Of a DNA stretch of 64,000 nucleotides, positions 7,517 through 15,690 are shown piece by piece. Within the stretch, counting starts at the first letter, position 1, and every line of letters starts with the position of its first letter. The translations under genes were made by a program, and so were the position numbers. The stretch lies in the NCBI GenBank assembly GCA_023957375.1, contig JAMLHB010000002.1, forward strand, positions 868,001 to 932,000, in the 5' to 3' direction. The notes beneath the pieces were generated by a model. It did not search any database and was not told where the DNA came from. It was given only the letters and a program-made list of their open reading frames with translations. The stretch comes from Flavobacteriales bacterium (lineage in GTDB: Bacteria > Bacteroidota > Bacteroidia > Flavobacteriales_F > PHOS-HE28).

Positions 7517-9310
7517 TCAGGGCGTTCGTTCCCACACCTCCACGCGCAGGTCGTCCACCCGCCATGGCGCCCCGTGTTCGTTCCAGATGTACACCTTCAA
7601 GTTGTCCTTGGGGGAACGCACTTCCGGCGTCAGGTAGTCCACGGTTAGCGGCACCCAGTTGTTGCGCGTGCCTGGCGGGATGTTCCATTCGCCGGTGCGG
7701 TAATGGTAGGTTTCACCCTGGTGGTGGAAGGTGATCACCAGCACGGGGGGCGCCCCGTCGGGCACACTGTCGCCCACCCACAGCTTGGCCGATGCGCGCA
7801 ACCAGGCGTGGTCGTTCTTCGTGAGGTCTGCAAAGGCAATGTCCGGTCCTGTTGTCCATGGCTCGCCCGGGGTGAAGCGGAAGCTGCTGTCGGGCCGGTT
7901 GTTGAAGTCGAAGTGGCAGAGTTCGCGCATGGTGTAGTGCGCTTCGTCGGTAAAATGCTCCGCAGATTCGGTGCCGCGTTCCACCATCAACAGGCTGCCC
8001 GCGCCCGCCGGCACCTTGGTCCTGCCGAACACCGCCTGGTAATACGCACCGGTGATGCGGTCCCTGGGCAAGATGCCGGCTTTCCATTGCCAAGTTTGGA
8101 ACAGGTTGAGCGCCACCATGCCGGCCAGCACGGCACCCAGGGCCATGCGCCACGTGCGTCGCACCGCCAATGCCTGCAGGCCGAAGCCCAAGGGAATGGC
8201 CAGTACGGCATAGGCCGGCACCATGGACCGTGAGCTGAACGAGCCTCCCGCGTACCACCAGGTGGTCCAGGCGGAAACCACCCACAGGTCGGCCACCACA
8301 AAGGCCAGCACGGCCCAAAAGGCCACGCGGCAACGCTTCCACAAAACGAGGATGCCGAGCAGCGCCAAGGCCATCAACGGGGTGTACAGCAGCCAACCCT
8401 TTCGGAAGCTGAAGAGGAAGTTGGCTAAGTGTGGCGGAAGGAAATCGAATCCTTCGCCAGGGTTCTGGTACGAGTAGAAGAGCCACTGGCCGGTAACGCT
8501 GTGCCAATACAGCAGTTGGGGCGAGGCGGCCACCACAAAGGCCAAGGCGGCCCAAAGCACGTGCTGGGGATGGCCCTTCAGCAGCTCCCATTTGCGCTTC
8601 CATCCGTTGTCCGTGCCGGGCAACCACAGCAGCGGCAGCAGAACGGCAAGCCCCTCGGAAGGGCGCACCAGGGTGATCAGCCCGGCCGAGGCGCCGATCA
8701 GCAGTGCGGAGCTTGCGCGGGGATGTCCGTGCCAACGCAGGGTGGCCAGAAGCAACAGGGCATAGAGCAGGAAAGCGGGCGTGTGCGACAGCAGCGTGCC
8801 GTCCCAGGCGATGAGCTGCAGGAAGTTGGTGCCGAACACCACCAGCAGGATCAGCAGGGCCGTCCACGTGTCGTTGAAGAAATGCAGCAATACGCGCCGC
8901 AGGACGAACAAGCCGAGCAGGGCGTACAACAGGCAACCAAACCCGATGATGTACTGGTATGGCGGGGAGAAGCCGTCTGCCGGGAAGCCCAAGGCAGGGG
9001 CCGTGAGGTGGGCCACTAGGAAGAACGGGGCGTACAGCACAGCCATGCCCGCGCTGTACTTGATCACGCGTTTGCCATCAGGCCCGTCCACCAGTTGGTA
9101 GAGGGTGGATGAAGGTTCGTATTGGTCCATCACCCGGTCCAGCCAGGCGTGGTCCTCCAGCGCGATGTCGTGGTGGATGAACGTGGCCGGCAGGTAGAGG
9201 TAATAGCCGAAGACATCCCAAGTAAGGGCGTTGCGCGGTGGGCTTGTGGCGCGCAGCACCACCAAGGCTATGCAACAGGCCAGTACGGTGTAAAGGGAAC
9301 GGCGGTGCAT
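7517..9310 (-). CDS. Polytopic membrane protein, GT-C glycosyltransferase-like
   Basis: A 597-aa protein with about a dozen hydrophobic segments over its first 420 residues and a soluble C-terminal domain of about 170 residues rich in aromatic and beta-type sequence. The first periplasmic loop holds TWDVFGYYLYLP, an aspartate-bearing loop as in GT-C type (PMT/ArnT-like) glycosyltransferases that use lipid-linked sugars. Further loops contain WDGTLLSHTPAF and RPSEG. The architecture suggests a membrane glycosyltransferase or related lipid-sugar enzyme, but no specific substrate can be named. It is codirectional with the upstream 123-aa gene (29 nt gap). Confidence 0.7.
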   Translation of the reverse strand: MHRRSLYTVLACCIALVVLRATSPPRNALTWDVFGYYLYLPATFIHHDIALEDHAWLDRVMDQYEPSSTLYQLVDGPDGKRVIKYSAGMAVLYAPFFLVAHLTAPALGFPADGFSPPYQYIIGFGCLLYALLGLFVLRRVLLHFFNDTWTALLILLVVFGTNFLQLIAWDGTLLSHTPAFLLYALLLLATLRWHGHPRASSALLIGASAGLITLVRPSEGLAVLLPLLWLPGTDNGWKRKWELLKGHPQHVLWAALAFVVAASPQLLYWHSVTGQWLFYSYQNPGEGFDFLPPHLANFLFSFRKGWLLYTPLMALALLGILVLWKRCRVAFWAVLAFVVADLWVVSAWTTWWYAGGSFSSRSMVPAYAVLAIPLGFGLQALAVRRTWRMALGAVLAGMVALNLFQTWQWKAGILPRDRITGAYYQAVFGRTKVPAGAGSLLMVERGTESAEHFTDEAHYTMRELCHFDFNNRPDSSFRFTPGEPWTTGPDIAFADLTKNDHAWLRASAKLWVGDSVPDGAPPVLVITFHHQGETYHYRTGEWNIPPGTRNNWVPLTVDYLTPEVRSPKDNLKVYIWNEHGAPWRVDDLRVEVWERTP

Positions 9311-9339
9311 GCGGCAAGATAGGCAGCCGCCCCGGGGGA

Positions 9340-9711
9340 TCAGGGGCGTACGTCCTCGGCGGAGATGATGCTGTCCACCACGTACTTGGAATGGCCCCGC
9401 CAGGGCAGGGCGCCGAGGTATTCCTTGTAGTGCAGGGTGAACTGGTCCCCGCTGCGGGCCATCAGCTCGTTGGCGATCCGTTCATCGGCCACGGAGAATT
9501 CAAACTCGTATGAGCTCAATGAAGCGCCCTGTGCACGCAACCCGGTTTGGATCAGCTTGCCTTCGTACGTCTTGAACACGTACCCCTTGCGCACCACGTA
9601 GTTCAACTGGCCTGCCTTGGCTCCTTCGCCGAACACCCAGCCGTAGCGCACCCATGCCGCAGCGGCCAGCACAGCCACTACGCCCAATAGCAATTTCCAA
9701 TACCAGCGCAT
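9340..9711 (-). CDS. Small membrane-anchored conserved hypothetical protein
   Basis: A 123-aa protein with one N-terminal transmembrane segment (about residues 5-22) followed by a soluble domain. GEGAKAGQLNYVVRKGYVFK and TYEGKLIQTG resemble a small Bacteroidota family sometimes mislabelled 6-phosphogluconate dehydrogenase; nothing in the sequence supports that activity. It sits between accC and the membrane protein, same strand. Function unknown. Confidence 0.7.
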   Translation of the reverse strand: MRWYWKLLLGVVAVLAAAAWVRYGWVFGEGAKAGQLNYVVRKGYVFKTYEGKLIQTGLRAQGASLSSYEFEFSVADERIANELMARSGDQFTLHYKEYLGALPWRGHSKYVVDSIISAEDVRP

Positions 9712-9771
9712 CTGTTCAGCAACGTAACCGTAAACCCCTTGTTCCGCAATTTCCCGGGCCCATCGGGCAGG

Positions 9772-11115
9772 TCAGGGCTTTTTCATCTCGAAGGTCTCCA
9801 TGAACTTCGTGGTGAATTTGCCCGATCGGAACTGCTCGTTCTGCATCAATTGCAAGTGCAGGGGAATGGTGGTGTGCACGCCCTCGATCACGTATTCGCT
9901 CAACGCGCGCTCCATTTTGGCCAGGGCCTCCTCGCGGGTTTGTGCACTTACGATCAGCTTGCCGATCATGCTGTCGTAGTTGGGTGGAATGGTGTAGCCG
10001 GCGTAGGCGTGCGTGTCGATGCGCACGCCGTGGCCCCCGGGGCTGTGGTAGCTGGTGATCTTGCCGGGGTTGGGCCTGAAGTCGTTGAAGGGGTCCTCCG
10101 CGTTGATGCGGCACTGGATGCTGTGCCGCGTCGGCTCGTAGTTCAACCCGCTGATGGGGATGCCGGCGGCGATCTTGATCTGCTCGCGCACCAGGTCGAA
10201 GTCGATCACCTCCTCGGTGATGGTGTGTTCCACTTGGATGCGCGTGTTCATCTCCATGAAGTAGAAGTTGCGGTCCTTGTCCACCAGGAACTCCACGGTA
10301 CCCACGCCTTCGTAGTTCACGCTGGCGGCGGCCTTGATGGCGGCCTCGCCCATTTTCTTGCGCAGCGCTTTGGTCATGAAGGGGCTGGGCGTTTCCTCCA
10401 GCAGCTTCTGGTGGCGGCGCTGGATGCTGCAGTCGCGCTCGCTCATGTGGCAGAACGTGCCGTACTGGTCGCCGGCGATCTGGATCTCGATGTGGCGCGG
10501 CTCCTGGATGTACTTCTCCATGTACATGCCCGGATTGCCGAAGGCGGCACCCGCTTCCTGGCTGGCGGTCTCGAAGGCATGGTCGAACTCCTCCTCCTTC
10601 CACACCAAGCGCATGCCCTTGCCGCCGCCGCCCGCAGTGGCCTTCAGGATCACCGGGTAGCCGATGCGCTTGGCCTCGGCCTTGGCCAGGGCATTGTCCT
10701 CCACCAGGCCCTCGGTGCCGGGCACGCAGGGCACGCCGGCGGCGATCATCGTTTTCTTGGCACTGGCCTTGTCGCCCATGGCCTCGATCTGCTCGGGCAG
10801 CGCCCCGATGAACTTGATGCCGTGCTCCTGGCAGATGCGGCTGAACTTGGCGTTCTCGCTCAGGAATCCGTAGCCCGGGTGAATGGCGTCGGCGTTGGTG
10901 ATCTCCGCCGCCGCGATGATGCGGCTGATGTTGAGGTAACTGTCCTTGCTGGGCGGTGGCCCGATGCAAACGGCCTCGTCGGCAAAGCGCACCGGCAGGC
11001 TCTCGCGGTCGGCGGTGCTGTACACGGCCACCGTCTTGATGCCCATTTCCCGGGCGGTGCGGATCACGCGAAGGGCGATCTCGCCGCGGTTTGCTATGAG
11101 GATCTTCTTGAACAT
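9772..11115 (-). CDS. accC: Acetyl-CoA carboxylase biotin carboxylase subunit
   Basis: A 447-aa ATP-grasp enzyme that carboxylates the biotin of AccB, the first step of malonyl-CoA synthesis. The N-terminus [20 protein letters not shown], the glycine-rich ATP loop [13 protein letters not shown], the [14 protein letters not shown] segment and the active-site [10 protein letters not shown] and [11 protein letters not shown] stretches are all standard. Length is normal for AccC. It lies 89 nt downstream of accB; that gap carries an inverted repeat. Confidence 0.97.
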   Translation of the reverse strand: MFKKILIANRGEIALRVIRTAREMGIKTVAVYSTADRESLPVRFADEAVCIGPPPSKDSYLNISRIIAAAEITNADAIHPGYGFLSENAKFSRICQEHGIKFIGALPEQIEAMGDKASAKKTMIAAGVPCVPGTEGLVEDNALAKAEAKRIGYPVILKATAGGGGKGMRLVWKEEEFDHAFETASQEAGAAFGNPGMYMEKYIQEPRHIEIQIAGDQYGTFCHMSERDCSIQRRHQKLLEETPSPFMTKALRKKMGEAAIKAAASVNYEGVGTVEFLVDKDRNFYFMEMNTRIQVEHTITEEVIDFDLVREQIKIAAGIPISGLNYEPTRHSIQCRINAEDPFNDFRPNPGKITSYHSPGGHGVRIDTHAYAGYTIPPNYDSMIGKLIVSAQTREEALAKMERALSEYVIEGVHTTIPLHLQLMQNEQFRSGKFTTKFMETFEMKKP

Positions 11116-11131
11116 GCTCGCTCAGTGATTT

Positions 11132-11195
11132 ACCGCAAAGACACCAAGGGCGCAAAGCCTGAACGAGCTGCTTGGCGTACTTGGCGTCTTGCGGT
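11132..11195. repeat. Interspersed inverted repeat between accB and accC
   Basis: ACCGCAAAGACACCAAG (11132-11148) and CTTGGCGTCTTGCGGT (11180-11195) are imperfect inverted copies with about 30 nt between. The CCGCAAAGACGCCAAG motif is a widespread dispersed repeat in bacterial genomes. It fills most of the 89-nt gap between accB and accC and could form a hairpin that tunes downstream accC expression (inference). Confidence 0.55.
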
Positions 11196-11204
11196 GGAAT
11201 GCAA

Positions 11205-11696
11205 TTAGGCTGGGTCCACCAGGAACAACGGCTGGTCGTATTCCACGGGCTTGGCATCGTCCACCAGCACCTTCACGATCTTCCCGCTCACCTCGCTCTC
11301 GATCTCGTTGAAGAGCTTCATGGCCTCGATGATGCAGATGGTCTTGCCCGGTTTGATCACGTCACCCACGTTGGCGAAGATGGGCTTGCCCGGCCCGGCT
11401 GCCCGGTAGAAGGTGCCGATCATTGGGGATTTGATGGTCACGTACTTGCTTTCCGCAGCCGGAGCCGGTGCCAGGGCGGAGGCCGCTGGCGCTGGCGCAG
11501 CGGCGGCCGGAGCCGGGGCGGCGGGTGCCGCAGGCATGGGCAGGGGGGCGTACTGGGGCTGTGCGATCACCTGCACGGGGGCCTCTTTGTGAGCTGCCTT
11601 GATGGTGAGCTTGAAGTCTTTCTGCTCGATCTCCACCTCGCTTACGCCGCTCTTGGCGACGAATTTGATCAGGTCCTGGATCTGTGTGATGTTCAT
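11205..11696 (-). CDS. accB: Acetyl-CoA carboxylase biotin carboxyl carrier protein
   Basis: A 163-aa carrier with an N-terminal helix-rich part (IQDLIKFVAKSGVSEVEIEQ), an Ala/Pro-rich linker (about residues 55-85) and a C-terminal biotinyl domain. The biotinylated lysine is Lys127 in the EAMKLFNE motif. The start is the ATG at 11696, matching relatives that begin with M-x-I-x-x-IQ. Two in-frame ATGs (11705, 11726) would add a few residues, and longer extensions run into fabH. It lies between fabH and accC in the lipid operon. Confidence 0.95.
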   Translation of the reverse strand: MNITQIQDLIKFVAKSGVSEVEIEQKDFKLTIKAAHKEAPVQVIAQPQYAPLPMPAAPAAPAPAAAAPAPAASALAPAPAAESKYVTIKSPMIGTFYRAAGPGKPIFANVGDVIKPGKTICIIEAMKLFNEIESEVSGKIVKVLVDDAKPVEYDQPLFLVDPA

Positions 11697-11755
11697 GGGT
11701 TCCATGGAATAATTCGGTCGGGCCATGGCGGCCAAGATAGAGAACAGGCGGCGGC

Positions 11756-12748
11756 TCAGGAGCCGTAAGCCCACTTGACGAAGATAGCGCCCCAGGTGAA
11801 GCCTCCCCCGAAGGCGGAAAGAATGAGGTTGTCCCCCTTCTTCAGTCGGCTTTCCCATTCCATCAGGCACAGCGGGATGGTGCCCGAGGTGGTGTTGCCG
11901 TACTTGTGGATGTTGAGCATCACCTTGCTCTCGTCAAGGCCCATGCGGTGGGCCGTGGCATCGATGATGCGCTTGTTGGCCTGGTGCGGCACCAACCAGG
12001 CCACATCCTCCGCAGCCAGTCCGTTGCGCTCCATGATCTCGGCGCTCACGTCGGCCATGTTGGTGACGGCGAACTTGAACACGGCCTTGCCTTCCTGGTA
12101 CACGAAGTGCTCCTTGGCCTCCACGGTCTGGCGGGTGGCCGGCCGCATGGAGCCGCCCGCCTTCTGGTGCAGGTACTGGCAGCCGTTGCCATCGGCGCGC
12201 AGGATGCTGTCCACCACGCCCAAGCCCTCATTGTTGGGCTCCAGCAGCACCGCGCCGCCACCGTCACCGAAAATGATGCACGTGGCCCGGTCGGTGTAGT
12301 CGATGATGCTGGACATCTTGTCCGCGCCCACCACCACCACCTTCTTGTGCTTGCCTGTTTCAATGAACTGGGCGCCGGTGGTAAGTCCGTACAGGAAACC
12401 GCTGCACGCGGCGTTGAGGTCGAAGCCCCAGGCGTTTTTGGCGCCCACCTTGTCGCAGATCACGTTGGCCGTGGCCGGAAACTGCATGTCCGGGGTCACC
12501 GTGCAGCAGATCAGCAGGTCGATCTCCATGGGGTCGATGCCCCGCTTGGCGCACAGGCCCTTCACGGCCTCCACGGCCATCACGCTCACCCCTTGGTCCT
12601 TGCCTTTCAGGATGCGCCGCTCCTTGATGCCGGTGCGCTCGGTGATCCACGCATCGTTGGTGTCCACCATCGTTTCCAAAATGGCGTTGGACAGAACGAA
12701 CTCGGGCACGTACCCGTGGACGGCGGTGATGGCGGCTGTGGTTTTCAT
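11756..12748 (-). CDS. fabH: 3-oxoacyl-ACP synthase III
   Basis: A 330-aa condensing enzyme starting fatty acid synthesis from acetyl-CoA and malonyl-ACP. The catalytic triad is visible: Cys115 in DLNAACSGFLYG, His in WLVPHQANKRI and Asn in HKYGNTTSGTIP. It also shows WITERTGIKERR and the C-terminal LSAFGGGFTWGA. The start is the ATG at 12748 (MKTTAAITAVHGY); an 11-residue upstream extension is not conserved. It sits between plsX and accB. Confidence 0.96.
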   Translation of the reverse strand: MKTTAAITAVHGYVPEFVLSNAILETMVDTNDAWITERTGIKERRILKGKDQGVSVMAVEAVKGLCAKRGIDPMEIDLLICCTVTPDMQFPATANVICDKVGAKNAWGFDLNAACSGFLYGLTTGAQFIETGKHKKVVVVGADKMSSIIDYTDRATCIIFGDGGGAVLLEPNNEGLGVVDSILRADGNGCQYLHQKAGGSMRPATRQTVEAKEHFVYQEGKAVFKFAVTNMADVSAEIMERNGLAAEDVAWLVPHQANKRIIDATAHRMGLDESKVMLNIHKYGNTTSGTIPLCLMEWESRLKKGDNLILSAFGGGFTWGAIFVKWAYGS

Positions 12749-12793
12749 GGCTGGTTGGTGGCCGGGCGGCTTCTTGACCAAGGCGCAAGGTGG

Positions 12794-13732
12794 CTATTGG
12801 AACGCTTCATGGATACGTTCATGCAGCCTGCTTTCCACCACCTGGCGGGTTAGCAACAGCATGTTCTTCACCGTGCCTGCATCACTGATGCCATGGCCGA
12901 TCATCACCGTACCGTCCACGCCCAGCACGGGGGTGCCACCGTAGTTCTGGTAGTCGAAGCGTTCCAGAAAGGGATCGTTGCCCCCGCGCGTTTTCACCAA
13001 GTCGTGGAAGGCTTCCAAGGCCTTCAGCACCACGTTGCCGGTGAAGCCGTCGCACACCACCACGTCCGCCTTGTTCAGGAACAGGTCCCGTCCTTCCACG
13101 TTGCCCACGAAGTTGAAGCGGTCGGTGCCCTTCATCAGGGCGTGGGCGGCCAGGGTGAGGGCATTGCCCTTCTTCTCTTCTTCGCCGATGCTCAATAGCG
13201 CCACTTTGGGCGCATCGATCCGGTACACATGCTTGGCGTATAGGGAGCCCAGCAGCCCGAACTGGAAGAGGGTTTCGGGCTTGCAGTCCGCGTTGGCGCC
13301 CACGTCCACCATCAGCCCGAAACTGCCATCGGCCCTGGGCAGGACGCTGGTGATGCAGGGCCGGTGCACGCCGGGCATGGGCTTCATCACCACCACGCTG
13401 CCCGCCAGCATGGCCCCTGTGTTGCCGGTGCTGGCGAAGGCGTCCAGCTGGCCGCCCTTCAACATGCGGAAACCCATGGCGATGCTGCTTTCGGGTTTGC
13501 TGATCAAGGCCTTGCTGGCATGGTCGCCCATGGTGATGTCGTCCCGGCTCGGCACGATGTCAAAGGCACTGGCATCCGCCTGTTCGGCCTGCAGGCATTC
13601 GCGGATGGCCTGCTCGTTGCCGATCAATACCAGGCGCACCTCGCCCGGCAGCTCCTTGGCCGCTTGGATGGACGCGCGCACGGGCACCGATGGGCCGTGG
13701 TCGCTGCCCATGATGTCCAAGCCGATCCGCAT
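12794..13732 (-). CDS. plsX: Phosphate acyltransferase PlsX
   Basis: A 312-aa enzyme converting acyl-ACP to acyl-phosphate for phospholipid synthesis. MRIGLDIMGSDHGP at the N-terminus, ASTGNTGAMLAGS, GLMVDVGANADCKPE and VVCDGFTGNVVLK are family signatures. The ATG at 13732 is chosen over a GTG 21 nt upstream because it matches the conserved terminus. Neighbours rpmF (29 nt gap) and fabH (45 nt gap) make up the classic rpmF-plsX-fabH arrangement. Confidence 0.96.
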   Translation of the reverse strand: MRIGLDIMGSDHGPSVPVRASIQAAKELPGEVRLVLIGNEQAIRECLQAEQADASAFDIVPSRDDITMGDHASKALISKPESSIAMGFRMLKGGQLDAFASTGNTGAMLAGSVVVMKPMPGVHRPCITSVLPRADGSFGLMVDVGANADCKPETLFQFGLLGSLYAKHVYRIDAPKVALLSIGEEEKKGNALTLAAHALMKGTDRFNFVGNVEGRDLFLNKADVVVCDGFTGNVVLKALEAFHDLVKTRGGNDPFLERFDYQNYGGTPVLGVDGTVMIGHGISDAGTVKNMLLLTRQVVESRLHERIHEAFQ

Positions 13733-13761
13733 GCCGGGTTGCGCGGAGCTCACGGCGGGGA

Positions 13762-13953
13762 TTACGCTTCGGAAGACTTGGTGCTCACCACCTTGCCGCG
13801 GTACATCAGGTCGTCGCCCACCTTGTAGGCGCGGTGCCTGAGGTGGATCTCACCGGTGGTGCTGCACGTGCTCAAGGTCGGTGCCTCGGCACCTTGGTGG
13901 GTGCGGCGCTTGGCGGTGCGGGTCTTCGAAAATCGGCGTTTTGGATTTGGCAT
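13762..13953 (-). CDS. rpmF: 50S ribosomal protein L32
   Basis: A 63-aa basic ribosomal protein of the large subunit. MPNPKRRFSKTRTAKRRTHQ is the diagnostic N-terminus. Only one cysteine is present (TLSTC), so this is not the zinc-binding four-cysteine version. It is cotranscribed with DUF177 upstream (24 nt gap) and plsX downstream. Confidence 0.97.
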   Translation of the reverse strand: MPNPKRRFSKTRTAKRRTHQGAEAPTLSTCSTTGEIHLRHRAYKVGDDLMYRGKVVSTKSSEA

Positions 13954-13977
13954 CGTCTCTGGAGTGAATGGCGCGGC

Positions 13978-14487
13978 TTAGGCGCCTTTGTTCTTCAATT
14001 CGTTCAATTTGGCCCAACGCGGGTCGGGCTCGTGGTTCACCAAGGCTTTGTCCAGCACCTTGGTCACCTCCGGATCGCATTGCCCGGGGGGGTGCACGTG
14101 CCGGATGGGCAGGTGCAGCCGGAGGCATTCATAAATGTAGTGAGTCAGGTTGATCTCATGGGCGCCGGAATCCAGGCTCACCAGTTCATCCTCATCGGTT
14201 TCCTCCGCACCGGTAAGCTTGAAGATCTGCCTTTGCTCCCCTTCCACCGGCTGGTCCATCGGTGCATTGCAATGGTCGCAAAGCATGCGTGCCAAGCCCT
14301 GCACATGGATGCGGGCCACCAACAGGTGGTTGGCCTTTTCCAGGTCCACGTCTACCCCGGCCTCGCCTCCCAGCAGGTCTTCATCGCCACAGGCCAGGAA
14401 AAAGTCGGGCCCCAGCCGGTAATGAAACCGGTGCGAGCCATCCTTCAGGCTGGTGAAGACAATGGTATGTTCTGGCAGGGCTTGCAT
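13978..14487 (-). CDS. DUF177 (YceD-family) protein
   Basis: A 169-aa protein of the DUF177/YceD family, which is almost always encoded next to rpmF and has been linked to 23S rRNA accumulation and ribosome biogenesis. It shows CDHC around residue 80 and a later PPGQCDPEV. The start is the ATG at 14487 (MQALPEHTIVF); the frame continues 23 codons upstream across the presumed promoter. It is the first gene of the rpmF-plsX-fabH-accBC operon. Confidence 0.88.
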   Translation of the reverse strand: MQALPEHTIVFTSLKDGSHRFHYRLGPDFFLACGDEDLLGGEAGVDVDLEKANHLLVARIHVQGLARMLCDHCNAPMDQPVEGEQRQIFKLTGAEETDEDELVSLDSGAHEINLTHYIYECLRLHLPIRHVHPPGQCDPEVTKVLDKALVNHEPDPRWAKLNELKNKGA

Positions 14488-14523
14488 GGGGGGAAATGCA
14501 GACTTCCCGGAAAAATGGACCGG

Positions 14524-14531
14524 CAAATGTA
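14524..14531 (-). promoter_or_regulatory. Candidate -7 box for the DUF177-rpmF-plsX-fabH-accBC operon
   Basis: On the minus strand this reads TACATTTG, a perfect TAnnTTTG match, 37 nt before the DUF177 start. It supports the ATG at 14487 over the upstream alternatives. A -33 element is not evident. Confidence 0.45.
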
Positions 14532-14607
14532 ATACAGCGGCACCTTCCCAGGTCAAATGTGCCCACAGGCCTGGTTGGTGGCCTTTGTTCCTAAGCCCTT
14601 CCCCCGC

Positions 14608-15678
14608 CTATCCTTCCCTTTCCTTCTTTTTTCGTGGCTGGGCCTGCAGGGGGTTGGCCGTCATCTCCTTCCACGCCTGCCGGTGCCGAAAAATGTCGCA
14701 GGCCAGCCATACGGCATGGCGGAAGGAGCCCTCGTCGGCAATGCCCTTGCCGGCGATGTCGTAGGCGGTTCCGTGGTCGGGGCTGGTGCGGACCACGGGC
14801 AGCCCGGCGGTGTAGTTCACCCCGCTGCCGAAGCTCAGCGCCTTGAAGGGGGCCAGGCCCTGGTCGTGGTACATGGCCAGCACCCCGTCAAAATGGGTAT
14901 AGGCGTTGCTGCCGAAAAAACCATCAGCCGGGTAGGGACCCAGGGCCGTGATGCCCTCCTCGTTGAGCTTGCGCACGGCGGGCAGGATGCGTTCGCGGTC
15001 CTCGGCACCCAAGGTGCCCCCGTCCCCCGCGTGGGGATTGAGCCCCAGGATGGCCAGTTTGGGGCCGTCGATGCCGAAATCACGGGAGAGGCTTTGCGCC
15101 AGGATGCGGGCCTTGGCCACGATGCGTTCGGTGGTGATGGCCCCGGGTACTTCCTTCAGCGGGATGTGGCCCGTCACAGTGCCCACCCGCAGGTTCTCGC
15201 TCACCAAGAGCATCAGCACTTCGGCATCGCCACCGGCCATGTGGGCCAGGAATTCAGTGTGGCCCGCAAAAGCGAAGCCCGCCTGTTGCATGGTGTGCTT
15301 GTCAATGGGCGCGGTGACCAGCACATCCACCTTGCCGGCTGCCAGGTCCTGGGCGGCGGCTTCCAAGCTGAGCATGGCAAACCGCGCTGATTCCGACGAA
15401 GGCTTGCCCGGCTCCATGGGGGCATCTTCGTCCCAGACGTGCACCACGTTCAGCTTCTTGGGAATGGCTTCCTGGGCACTGGCAATGCCGTTGATCGGCA
15501 TCTGTTCGGCGCCGCCGATGGCCTTGCGGGCATGGCTAACGGCCTTGGCGCCGCAGTACAGCACGGGAACGAGGTCCTGCACCATCCGCGGGTCCTCGAA
15601 GGTTTTCAGCACCACCTCCAGGCCAATGCCGTTGAGGTCGCCGCAACTGATGCCGATGCGCACAGGTCCTTCACTCAT
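14608..15678 (-). CDS. pdxA: 4-hydroxythreonine-4-phosphate dehydrogenase
   Basis: A 356-aa enzyme of pyridoxal phosphate synthesis (the DXP-dependent route). The metal-binding histidines occur in AGHTEFLAHM, in the TVTGHIPLKEV region and in MYHDQGLAPFK. GLNPHAGDGGTLGAEDRERI is the family signature. The C-terminal tail is basic (RKKKEREG). It lies 12 nt after the aminopeptidase gene and is probably cotranscribed with it. The PLP made here would serve enzymes such as SufS. Confidence 0.95.
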   Translation of the reverse strand: MSEGPVRIGISCGDLNGIGLEVVLKTFEDPRMVQDLVPVLYCGAKAVSHARKAIGGAEQMPINGIASAQEAIPKKLNVVHVWDEDAPMEPGKPSSESARFAMLSLEAAAQDLAAGKVDVLVTAPIDKHTMQQAGFAFAGHTEFLAHMAGGDAEVLMLLVSENLRVGTVTGHIPLKEVPGAITTERIVAKARILAQSLSRDFGIDGPKLAILGLNPHAGDGGTLGAEDRERILPAVRKLNEEGITALGPYPADGFFGSNAYTHFDGVLAMYHDQGLAPFKALSFGSGVNYTAGLPVVRTSPDHGTAYDIAGKGIADEGSFRHAVWLACDIFRHRQAWKEMTANPLQAQPRKKKEREG

Positions 15679-15690
15679 GGTCTTCTTGCT

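Noticed and set aside
9739..11208. Long plus-strand frame opposite accC (489 codons)
   Set aside because: Antisense shadow of a clear accC gene; no recognisable domain.
11706..11870. Longer AccB N-terminus
   Set aside because: The extra residues are antisense-free shadow of fabH and not conserved; AccB relatives start near 11696.
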